From a virus: a stretch of 24,047 nt of DNA. Every line of letters starts with the position of its first letter. Within the stretch, counting starts at the first letter, position 1. The stretch lies in IMG/VR virus record IMGVR_UViG_3300037520_001497, positions 1-24,047 of that record. One strand, written 5' to 3'. The position numbers were made by a program, and so were the translations under genes. Below are positions 1-6,212 of the stretch, in pieces. The notes beneath the pieces are model-generated. The model saw nothing but the letters and a program-made list of their open reading frames with translations. It was not told where the DNA came from and did no database searches.

Positions 1-654
1 CAGTGCGGTATTGGGCATTACTCCCCGCACGTCCGCCTCAATGTGAGGCTCATAGATGCAATGAGCATGGAATAATTCGCCCATGTTTTTGTAGTGCTGT
101 TTACGCATCAATGCGTAAGCACCTTCCATGTCAAAACAAAACCCACTACGGTCTGTGGTTTTTGTTTTGTACTGCAACCAGCCCGACATAAACGACGCTC
201 CGCTTGCGCCGTTGAGAGATATCAACAAGGGTGTAGGATGTACTGGAGAATCGTTTTCTCCCAGTACATAGCACCATGCGTAGGAGCATGGCTTGTACAA
301 ATGTTTGTTACCCCAATAATCTACCTGGCGGGTCTCCCCGATTATCTTCCCTGTCTCACGGGATTTTGCATAGCGCGGTGTTTGCGCTATGATTACAAGC
401 TTGGGTTGCAGAGCCATATACATCTCTTCCGTGTCACCAGATGCAAACTCATGCAACACGGGTTTCCAGCCTGGAGGTGCGTCAAAACCAGATGCTTCGG
501 CATTAGCCTTGGTAATGGCAAACCCGAAGTCTGCCATCCCATGCTTGTTCCATCGGGGGTTGATTATTTGGCAGAACGGCTGACGCTCTGCCTGTTGTGG
601 GGAAAATTCCCCACTTTCAAAATCCATTATGTCTGTGTCTATCTTTGTTGTCAT
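1..654 (-). CDS. Conserved cyanobacterial protein, DUF5895-like, 3' end outside the window
   Basis: This leftward frame is open for 218 codons from an ATG at 654 and runs off the left edge, so the C-terminus is missing. The protein starts MTTKIDTDIMDFESGEF and then reads PFCQIINPRWNKHGM and FGFAITKANAEASGF. It resembles, from memory, the DUF5895 family found on Nostocales plasmids and phages. Those proteins are soluble and of unknown function, and I see no catalytic motif, signal peptide or membrane segment. The ribosome site is weak (AGGTAAC about 8 nt upstream). A 66-bp spacer separates it from the next gene upstream, so the two may be cotranscribed. The family assignment is uncertain; that it is a real gene is well supported by the long frame and its spacing. 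Confidence 0.7.
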   Translation of the reverse strand, partial: MTTKIDTDIMDFESGEFSPQQAERQPFCQIINPRWNKHGMADFGFAITKANAEASGFDAPPGWKPVLHEFASGDTEEMYMALQPKLVIIAQTPRYAKSRETGKIIGETRQVDYWGNKHLYKPCSYAWCYVLGENDSPVHPTPLLISLNGASGASFMSGWLQYKTKTTDRSGFCFDMEGAYALMRKQHYKNMGELFHAHCIYEPHIEADVRGVMPNTAL

Positions 655-720
655 TGTTGTTACCTGTTTTGCATTGTGTATTCGCGCGGATTTGATAAGG
701 CATCGCACCCAGCCATTGTG

Positions 721-1512
721 TTAAACCGTGGCGTATTCTCGCTTGGTCAATTTAACCAAGTTCTTGGCAACTGGTCGCCAGTCGTCGAAGAAGTCTTCGC
801 CATCTAACGTCCATCCCCATCGGTCATCTAGCCAGATGTATCCGGCTAAAGTCCCGTTGAACCTCACGGAGTATTGCTGACCCCAAAGGTCAACAAAATT
901 CATATCTTCGATAATATACCCTATCTCTTCGATAGGCTGGTTTATGCGACCACTACCACGCTCGTCATTGAGCGCAAAATTTTCTGCATCTTCGTAGGCT
1001 ATGAATAGCAACCTGTCCAAGCCTTTGCGGACAGCCCATGAGACCGTATCGTGGTCTCTGTCAAACACTATTTCTATTGTGGCGACTACATCGCCATTTT
1101 TGACCACCTCGTGGTAGCCAAAATCTATAGCCACTACTTGCAATTCTGTCTCTAGTTCCGCTTCTAGTTCCGCCTGTGCCACCTCTTGTGGCTCTACTAA
1201 GATAAGTCCTGCGTTTACGCAGAATCTCTCTGCTTGAAGGTAGGTTTCTGTGCGATGGATAATCTTACCCTCAGACACAACCATGTAAGGCTGTGTCAAA
1301 CCTTCGTAGCTATCGCCATCGAACTCGATGACGGCGGATTTTTCCTCTACTTTCGCTAGAGTCTTAGCTTGATGCGCCAGAATAGCCTCTACCCAATTAT
1401 TAATCAACCTCTTGTCGCCACTGGGCAAAACGCCCATGTCAGCAGCGACTTTCTTGACCTTGACCATTCCTCTGTTAAGGAGTTGTTGACGAGAGTAGAT
1501 AGGGTGTGACAT
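721..1512 (-). CDS. Cyanobacterial accessory protein with N-terminal SAP-like helical domain
   Basis: The 263-aa product starts MSHPIYSRQQLLNRGMVKVK. Residues ~5-50 (LLNRGMVKVKKVAADMGVLPSGDKR, then NNWVEAILAHQ) look like the short helical SAP-like motif found at the N-terminus of many cyanobacterial plasmid and phage proteins, where it is thought to bind nucleic acid. The middle is acidic (QAELEAELETELQ). The C-terminal half is rich in aromatic and acidic residues (GWTLDGEDFFDDWRP) and has no motif I recognise. There is no signal peptide or membrane segment. The start is the first ATG with only a weak ribosome site. The spacer upstream holds an HIP1 octamer and a perfect 14-bp inverted repeat. 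The gene is well supported; any DNA-binding role is inference from the SAP-like segment. Confidence 0.72.
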   Translation of the reverse strand: MSHPIYSRQQLLNRGMVKVKKVAADMGVLPSGDKRLINNWVEAILAHQAKTLAKVEEKSAVIEFDGDSYEGLTQPYMVVSEGKIIHRTETYLQAERFCVNAGLILVEPQEVAQAELEAELETELQVVAIDFGYHEVVKNGDVVATIEIVFDRDHDTVSWAVRKGLDRLLFIAYEDAENFALNDERGSGRINQPIEEIGYIIEDMNFVDLWGQQYSVRFNGTLAGYIWLDDRWGWTLDGEDFFDDWRPVAKNLVKLTKREYATV

Positions 1513-1538
1513 AGTTAATTAGACCTATTAGGTTGAAG

Positions 1539-1546
1539 GCGATCGC
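1539..1546. repeat. HIP1 octamer (GCGATCGC), one of seven in the window
   Basis: Perfect copies of this palindrome also occur at about 2637, 6435, 12880, 16217, 19858 and 20345. An 8-mer should turn up about 0.4 times in 24 kb at even base composition, so seven is a clear excess. HIP1 is over-represented in many cyanobacterial chromosomes, so this supports a cyanobacterial host and some amelioration to it. Confidence 0.9.
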
Positions 1547-1579
1547 TTGACTTTCCACGGTGCGGCGGTCGCTTTGTTT

Positions 1580-1611
1580 ATATCTCAATTATTACGCAAT
1601 AATTGAGATAT
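1580..1611. repeat. Perfect 14-bp inverted repeat with 4-nt loop
   Basis: The arms are ATATCTCAATTATT and its exact reverse complement, separated by ACGC. It begins at the stop codon of the small ribbon-helix-helix gene (1613) and lies about 70 bp upstream of the next leftward gene. The stem is AT-rich and no T-run follows on either strand, so it is not a classical terminator. An operator or an mRNA-stability hairpin is more likely. Confidence 0.6.
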
Positions 1612-1612
1612 G

Positions 1613-1819
1613 TCAACCCCTCTTGAGAAATTTCTTGTAATCCTCAACAGATAAGGCTTTCCGTGCAAAAAGTTCAATTAACTCAGATACAGATGTCCCT
1701 CTTAGAAGAGCTTCTTTTTGCAAATTCTCCCACGCGGTCGGGGTAACGCAAATAGTGTGTCTGACTTTATTTTCGATGTAGCGCGGCTCTCGTGGCCTGA
1801 GATTTTTTAAGCTTGCCAT
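1613..1819 (-). CDS. Small ribbon-helix-helix (CopG/Arc-like) DNA-binding protein
   Basis: This 68-aa basic protein has a short Arg/Lys-rich N-terminus followed by VRHTICVTPTAWENLQKEA and GTSVSELIELFARKAL. That order (a beta strand that would contact the DNA major groove, then two helices separated by a turn with a G-T-S-V-S-E-L cap) is typical of ribbon-helix-helix proteins. The family binds DNA as dimers at inverted repeats and usually autoregulates. Two dyads lie in its upstream spacer (1842-1865 and 1923-1965) and a third abuts its stop codon. There is no partner toxin next to it, so a toxin-antitoxin pair is not evident. The start is the ATG at 1819. Confidence 0.72.
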   Translation of the reverse strand: MASLKNLRPREPRYIENKVRHTICVTPTAWENLQKEALLRGTSVSELIELFARKALSVEDYKKFLKRG

Positions 1820-1841
1820 AAATATCTATTATTGTGGATAA

Positions 1842-1865
1842 ATTGAGCATAGCATGATGTTCAAT
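1842..1865. promoter_or_regulatory. Candidate operator dyad upstream of the ribbon-helix-helix gene
   Basis: ATTGAGCAT and ATGTTCAAT form a 9-bp inverted repeat (8 of 9 match) around a 6-bp centre. It lies 23 bp upstream of the start codon at 1819, where an autoregulatory operator would be expected. Its function is inferred from position and symmetry only. Confidence 0.45.
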
Positions 1866-1922
1866 GCTTGCGTCTATCGAATAAAAGATGAAGTTATAGG
1901 GATATCTGTAATATTTATGTAG

Positions 1923-1965
1923 TCTGGCAAGCGTAAAGTAACTTGCGTTACTCATGCTTACCAGA
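1923..1965. promoter_or_regulatory. Nested dyad in the divergent spacer before the Rha-like gene
   Basis: The outer arms TCTGGCAAGC and GCTTACCAGA pair at 9 of 10 positions. Inside them lies a second, perfect dyad, AGTAAC-TTGC-GTTACT (1937-1952). The 43-bp structure sits between the leftward ribbon-helix-helix gene and the rightward Rha-like gene. A further GTTACT follows at 1967. A shared operator is the likeliest reading, but an RNA hairpin is possible. Confidence 0.5.
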
Positions 1966-2088
1966 AGTTACTAAACACAAAGGAATGCTATGAATAATTT
2001 AGCACATATCGAGAAAAATATAGTGTTATCATGTAATAGATAGGTCAACACGGTGAGGGAGCGCGCAATACTCCCGCCGTTCCAGTTG

Positions 2089-2106
2089 ACAGTCCATTAC
2101 AGTCCA
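2089..2106 (+). promoter_or_regulatory. Two direct ACAGTCCA boxes spaced by one helical turn
   Basis: ACAGTCCA occurs at 2089 and again at 2099, exactly 10 bp apart. The second copy ends 10 bp before the ATG of the Rha-like gene and occupies the place where a ribosome site would normally lie, and none is visible. The phasing suggests two protein molecules binding on the same face of the DNA. No other copy was noticed. Confidence 0.4.
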
Positions 2107-2116
2107 AAATGAACTT

Positions 2117-2905
2117 ATGAACAGTTTAGCAAAAATTGATGTAATTCAGAAAGATGATGAGCTAGTTGTTGATTCCCGACTGATAGCCAAAGAACTGGGG
2201 ATTGAGCATAGATCATTTTTCAGGACTATCAGAAAGTATCAGACCGAGTTACAGGAATTTGGACACCTGCGATTTGAAAACGCATCTGTAGTAAGCTCAT
2301 CCAAGGCAACAAATATTACACTGTTTGCCTACTTGAACGAAGATCAAGCTACTTACGTAATGACCCTATCAAAAAATACTGAGCAGGTCAGAAAATGCAA
2401 GCGAACACTGGTTAAGTCATTTTCAGAAGCCAAACAAATAATTAAAACCGTCATTCCTGCACAAAATGACCACATCCGCGAACTAGAGCTACGTTTGCAA
2501 TTAGCACAGGCGGAAACTCAAAAAGCTTTAGCGGAAAAAGCCGTACTTGATGCACGTCATTTAATTGTTGCTACTTGCCCTGAACCTGTGCAGCAAAAGA
2601 TACTCGGTTACTCTGTTGTGGAAAAAGTGGAGTATCGCGATCGCATTATTCATGAGCAGGATTTAATTAATGATGGTTCGACCATTAACAAGACTGCTTT
2701 ATGTAGACGCTATGGCTTTGTGTCCAAGAACGGAAAACCCGATTATATTAAATTAAATAGACACCTTAATTCGTTAAATATTCCTGATTATGCTTGGGAA
2801 AACGTGCCAAGCATTAGAGAGAATCAGGAATTGCGGCGAGATTATTTAGAGGAATTAGACAAGAAGATTATTGATGATTCCCGTCAATTATGGTTTGGGG
2901 AATGA
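2117..2905 (+). CDS. Rha-family phage regulatory protein (antirepressor-like)
   Basis: The 262-aa product has an N-terminal Rha (pRha) domain at about residues 8-100. It reads DDELVVDSRLIAKELGIEH, then SFFRTIRKYQTELQEFG, then AYLNEDQATYVMTLSKNTEQV and KRTLVKSFSEA. Rha domains occur in temperate phages of many hosts and act as regulators or antirepressors during lytic growth. The middle (about 105-150) is a predicted coiled coil (LELRLQLAQAETQKALAEKA). The C-terminal part (about 165-262) may be a second DNA-binding module. It is the only rightward gene in the left third of the window and is followed by a bidirectional terminator. No ribosome site is visible before the ATG, so it may be leaderless or weakly translated. 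The family call is firm; the exact regulatory target is unknown. Confidence 0.87.
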   Translation: MNSLAKIDVIQKDDELVVDSRLIAKELGIEHRSFFRTIRKYQTELQEFGHLRFENASVVSSSKATNITLFAYLNEDQATYVMTLSKNTEQVRKCKRTLVKSFSEAKQIIKTVIPAQNDHIRELELRLQLAQAETQKALAEKAVLDARHLIVATCPEPVQQKILGYSVVEKVEYRDRIIHEQDLINDGSTINKTALCRRYGFVSKNGKPDYIKLNRHLNSLNIPDYAWENVPSIRENQELRRDYLEELDKKIIDDSRQLWFGE

Positions 2906-2910
2906 ATAAA

Positions 2911-2933
2911 AAAACCTGCTTTGTGGCAGGTTT
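2911..2933. terminator. Bidirectional intrinsic terminator between convergent genes
   Basis: AAACCTGC (2912-2919) and GCAGGTTT (2926-2933) form a perfect 8-bp stem with a 6-nt loop. On the minus strand a run of seven T follows, and on the plus strand a shorter TTT-C-T. The structure serves both the Rha-like gene ending at 2905 and the leftward gene ending at 2991. Confidence 0.85.
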
Positions 2934-2990
2934 CTATACAAGGTTGGATTACATCTTTATTGTAATCTTATTTCTAGATTTTGTAAATAT

Positions 2991-3341
2991 TTAGCTCCCT
3001 TCCTTCCAGGTTTTAAGTGCTTTAATCCTGGCGTTAATTCTATTTAATTTTTCTTCGGTTTCTTCCTTGTCAGCACTCAGATTCATTAATTCCGCATCTA
3101 TTGACTGCTCTAATGTCCAGCCTAGATTTTTGTGTTCATTCCAAGTAGTTTCAAGCATATTTACAATCCTGCGAACATCATCCATATTTCTGCAAACATA
3201 GTCAACGGAATTTTTAGACCAGATGAACAAAGAACGCTCAACTCGCCATTTATCTATTTCCGCTTTTTTGGCTAGTGAGGGAAAATCACAAGCATAGGGT
3301 TTTGCCCATATAGGTAGTGTAAGTGAATGGATGTCGTGCAT
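2991..3341 (-). CDS. Hypothetical phage protein with C-terminal coiled coil
   Basis: This is a 116-aa protein I do not recognise. The N-terminal half is rich in aromatic and charged residues (KWRVERSLFIWSKNSVDYV). The C-terminal third (about 85-116, MNLSADKEETEEKLNRINA) is a predicted amphipathic coiled coil, suggesting that it oligomerises. There is no signal peptide or membrane helix. It is the last gene of the leftward replication block, 86 bp downstream of the PAPS-reductase-like gene, and its transcript probably ends at the hairpin at 2911-2933. The ribosome site is weak (GAGA about 9 nt upstream). Confidence 0.68.
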   Translation of the reverse strand: MHDIHSLTLPIWAKPYACDFPSLAKKAEIDKWRVERSLFIWSKNSVDYVCRNMDDVRRIVNMLETTWNEHKNLGWTLEQSIDAELMNLSADKEETEEKLNRINARIKALKTWKEGS

Positions 3342-3427
3342 ATTTGATTCTCATTTTGTTTTTTCATTGTTTGCTTGTTTGGATCTTCCCTAATTTCCCG
3401 GTGTTCGCAATATCCGACGATTGCGGT

Positions 3428-4498
3428 TCATGTCACATACTCCGCGTATTTAAAAAGTGGTAAATCCGTGTAAATCGTTTGCCTTGCTAGCCGCTGATGC
3501 TCAGAATCTATCCACTCTCTTGTGTATGTCTTGGGATAAGAGTAATCAGATTCTAGGCATTCACTGATTAACTCAATTTCTGATTGAGTGATATACCCTA
3601 AACCTAAGAGCAATTCTTTGTTTAGTTTCTGCCATATAATGCGGCGATCACCTATATAAATTGCTCCTTTCTTTTTTGTTCTTGCGCTATTTATTCTTTT
3701 GGAATTTCGTAGTTCTTCCAAGATGTCTCTTATACCTACAAACGAATGACGAGATAAATCCGCTTTTAAAGTATTGACAGAAACAACTGGACACATAATG
3801 CATCCCATTCTTAAACTCCCTTTCTCATCGGTAGCGTTGTTATATGTTGCTGTTAGAGCATTAAATACTCCTTTATAAAGTATTGTTTCATCTGCATAAA
3901 AAATTAAATCCCAAACATCACAATTCCGGAAATTGATTATTGGATCAATAGAGGATTTAATTTTGTCTATTCCACATTCTCCAGTGGAACATCCTTTTTC
4001 CTTTGACCGAAGTCTAGAATCTCGCGCAGAACTTTCTCCATAGTGTCGTCCTGTAATAACCATTCCTCCTTTTTTTACTCTATCTTGTGGTTCGATTTTT
4101 AGGTAATGTGTACACCATCTGTTTTTCCAGTCAGGGACAGGATATCCTACAGCAAATTGGTAAAACCAATAGCTTTGTTTTGGATACAATATCTCCAAAG
4201 ATATTGTATCCAATGAGTTTTGAATAGCGGAAATAAGTTCGTACAATAATCTTGTTTCAATTAATGTATTCGCAAAAAACAGCCTAAAATTATGTGTTTC
4301 CACATCCCTAATTCGCTGCCACAGCAGAAACACGATCAAAAGTGCGTGAGAGTCTTTGCCACCACTAAACGCTAGATGATACTTCCCGGATTTATCCAAG
4401 GAATCAAAAACCGTGATTGCGTCTAAAACCTTTTGAAGAAGTGGCTTATCTTCACATTTAAGAATGGAAGAAATTATTTCTAATGTATCGTTAGACAT
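3428..4498 (-). CDS. PAPS-reductase/DndC-like PP-loop ATP-pyrophosphatase
   Basis: This 356-aa protein carries the PP-loop SGGKDS at residues 45-50 (LAFSGGKDSHALL), which activates a substrate with ATP in the PAPS reductase/adenine-hydrolase fold. Further on come RWCTHYLKI (Cys130), GCSTGEC (Cys171 and Cys176) and GCIMCPVV (Cys234 and Cys237). The Cys pattern and the R-W-C-T...L-K-I motif resemble DndC and phage PAPS-reductase-family proteins, in which such cysteines can hold an Fe-S cluster. I chose the ATG at 4498 because AAGGA lies 7 nt upstream; an in-frame ATG at 4594 would overlap the preceding gene by 86 bp. It sits between DnaB and the block's last gene. No DndB, DndD or DndE neighbour is visible, so a full DNA-phosphorothioation system is not shown. 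A role in nucleotide or DNA modification is inference. Confidence 0.85.
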   Translation of the reverse strand: MSNDTLEIISSILKCEDKPLLQKVLDAITVFDSLDKSGKYHLAFSGGKDSHALLIVFLLWQRIRDVETHNFRLFFANTLIETRLLYELISAIQNSLDTISLEILYPKQSYWFYQFAVGYPVPDWKNRWCTHYLKIEPQDRVKKGGMVITGRHYGESSARDSRLRSKEKGCSTGECGIDKIKSSIDPIINFRNCDVWDLIFYADETILYKGVFNALTATYNNATDEKGSLRMGCIMCPVVSVNTLKADLSRHSFVGIRDILEELRNSKRINSARTKKKGAIYIGDRRIIWQKLNKELLLGLGYITQSEIELISECLESDYSYPKTYTREWIDSEHQRLARQTIYTDLPLFKYAEYVT

Positions 4499-4508
4499 TC
4501 TGGTATCC

Positions 4509-4769
4509 TTATAAATTTGATTCTGATTCATCTGGATGCCCAAGCGTTGAATCTTGAGACAAACAATTGAGAAGATGGTGGCGATTTGATTCAATTTCCA
4601 TTAATTCATGCAGCGTTATTTTTACTTGAGAAAGTCGTCTCCTGACTTCGTGAAGTTTTTCTTGGTAGTATTTGAAAACTTCGTACTCGTCTGTGGAAAG
4701 TTGCTGGCAATACTGCATTTCCAACTTTTCTAAGTGTAGTTTTAGTGCATTTAATTTGATAATATTCAT
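4509..4769 (-). CDS. Small hypothetical coiled-coil protein
   Basis: This 86-aa protein is almost wholly helical by inspection: LNALKLHLEKLEMQYCQQL, then YQEKLHEVRRRLSQVK. The heptad-like leucines suggest a coiled coil. It lies 2 bp downstream of the dnaB stop codon and 10 bp upstream of the PP-loop gene, so it is part of the replication operon. No ribosome site is visible, so translational coupling to dnaB is likely. I do not recognise a family. Confidence 0.65.
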   Translation of the reverse strand: MNIIKLNALKLHLEKLEMQYCQQLSTDEYEVFKYYQEKLHEVRRRLSQVKITLHELMEIESNRHHLLNCLSQDSTLGHPDESESNL

Positions 4770-4771
4770 GG

Positions 4772-6181
4772 CTAATATTGTGGTTTTGCTAAATTTTTGA
4801 ATTGCGCTCTTGGGGCATCGTAAAGTAATTTTACTGTTCCCGTTCCCGAATCGCGCCCCTTGGCTACAATGACTTCTCCAATACCTCTGTTTGGAGTATC
4901 GGGATTGTAATATTCATCTCGGTATAGCAGGAACACAAAGTCTGCATCCTGCTCAATGCTTCCTGATGCCCTTAAATCTGACAGCATTGGGCGGTTATTT
5001 TGCCGTCCTTCAACGCCCCTGTTTAGTTGCGCTAAGGCAAACACGGGACAGCTGAAACCGGTTGACCCTGACGACAAACTCTTCAGCAGCCGACTAGCGC
5101 GGCTGATCTTACTTTGCTCATCCCTTGCATTCTCTTCAGTGCTTGCCAAAATATGGATGTGGTCTACAAATATCGCGCCTGGTCTTTCTCCAGTGCGGGC
5201 AATGGTGCGGCGAATAGTGCCGTTGATGTCCAATACATCCATCTGTGAATAATCGCAAATGTATAGCTTAGACTCTTCTGATGTTTCCATAGCCATAGAT
5301 ATCTGCGTCCATTCATGGCTGCTTATCATCCTAGGTGCTTTGAGCTTTGCGCCTTCAACATTTGATAATCGCGTTGTTAGCCGTCTAGCCAATTGAATTT
5401 TATCCATCTCTAAAGAGAAGAAAAACACTGGTCTATGCTGACCGTTCTGCTTAGATGCGATGTTCCAAGCTATATCTAATCCTATGGCTGTTTTGCCCAT
5501 GGCGGGTCTGCCACCAATTACAACAAATTGGTTCGGCTCAAAGCCGCCTGTTAGCGCGTCCAGGTCGTAAAATCCAGATTGAATGGGGACAATTTCCCCT
5601 GATATTTTCTTTTCCATTTCGCCATACATTTCTTGCATAGCGGTGGATACGTGCGCTAATTCAGGTCGGTCGTCTGATTGGGATTGAGTCAAGTCAAATA
5701 TGCTTTTCTGTGCCTCTTCCAGGATTTTGGGCAGTTCCAGTTCGCTGCTGTAGGCTAGTTTGATGTTGCGGTGGGAGATTCGGATTAGCTCCCGTCTGAG
5801 GAATTTCTCATAGACAATTTCAGCGAGGCTATCTATGTTAATCGCGCTGACGGTGCTGTCTAGCAACGCCCTTAGCTTGGTTCTGCCACCGATTAATTTA
5901 AGGTAGCTTTCACCGCGCAGGTCTACCTTGTCTGATAAGCGGGACGCAACGCTTACTATATCTGTGGGGTTGGACTCTAAATGAAGTTCTACCATGACGC
6001 GGTAAATCATGGCGTGGCAATGCACGTAAAATGCCTCGGCCGGCAATCTGCCATGGATTCTCTCTATGGCACTGGGGTCTAGAAGGATTCCCCCTAAAAT
6101 TACCTGTTCAGCCTCGACGTTTTGGGGCGGGAGGCGGTCTAATCCGTCAGATGCTAGGTCTAGGTTGTTTGACTGAAACAT
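4772..6181 (-). CDS. dnaB: Replicative DNA helicase, DnaB family
   Basis: DnaB unwinds the DNA ahead of the phage fork as a hexamer and is usually loaded by an initiator or loader protein. The N-terminal domain begins with the typical RLPPQNVEAEQVILGGILL. The RecA-like domain has a Walker A, GGRPAMGKTA (about residues 223-232), the Walker B-like IFVDHIHIL (Asp340) and the family signature SDLRASGSIEQDADFVFLLY. From the ATG at 6181 the product is 469 aa, the normal DnaB length. An in-frame upstream start at 6286 would overlap the initiator gene by 74 bp and has no ribosome site, whereas CAGGA precedes 6181. No intein or truncation is visible. It follows the O-like initiator by 31 bp. Confidence 0.95.
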   Translation of the reverse strand: MFQSNNLDLASDGLDRLPPQNVEAEQVILGGILLDPSAIERIHGRLPAEAFYVHCHAMIYRVMVELHLESNPTDIVSVASRLSDKVDLRGESYLKLIGGRTKLRALLDSTVSAINIDSLAEIVYEKFLRRELIRISHRNIKLAYSSELELPKILEEAQKSIFDLTQSQSDDRPELAHVSTAMQEMYGEMEKKISGEIVPIQSGFYDLDALTGGFEPNQFVVIGGRPAMGKTAIGLDIAWNIASKQNGQHRPVFFFSLEMDKIQLARRLTTRLSNVEGAKLKAPRMISSHEWTQISMAMETSEESKLYICDYSQMDVLDINGTIRRTIARTGERPGAIFVDHIHILASTEENARDEQSKISRASRLLKSLSSGSTGFSCPVFALAQLNRGVEGRQNNRPMLSDLRASGSIEQDADFVFLLYRDEYYNPDTPNRGIGEVIVAKGRDSGTGTVKLLYDAPRAQFKNLAKPQY

Positions 6182-6212
6182 GATGTCTTGTCCTGGATTT
6201 TTAAAAAAAGAT

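Noticed and set aside
94-807. A 237-codon rightward open frame at the left edge
   Set aside because: It is Cys- and Arg-rich, has no ribosome site, and lies opposite two leftward frames with normal protein composition (1-654 and 721-1512), so it is a shadow.
1613-1819. Toxin-antitoxin pair based on the ribbon-helix-helix protein
   Set aside because: No small toxin-like gene is adjacent in the same transcription unit; the next leftward gene is a 263-aa SAP-like protein after a hairpin spacer.
1767-1955. A 62-codon leftward frame upstream of the ribbon-helix-helix gene
   Set aside because: It overlaps that gene's 5' end and the dyads, and has no ribosome site or protein-like pattern.
3406-3425. 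CGCAAT/ATTGCG inverted repeat just after the PP-loop gene
   Set aside because: The arms are only 6 bp with an 8-nt loop and no T-run follows, so it is too weak to call a terminator.
3428-4769. A complete DNA phosphorothioation (Dnd) system
   Set aside because: Only a DndC-like protein is present; the neighbours are DnaB and small coiled-coil proteins, with no DndB, DndD or DndE features.
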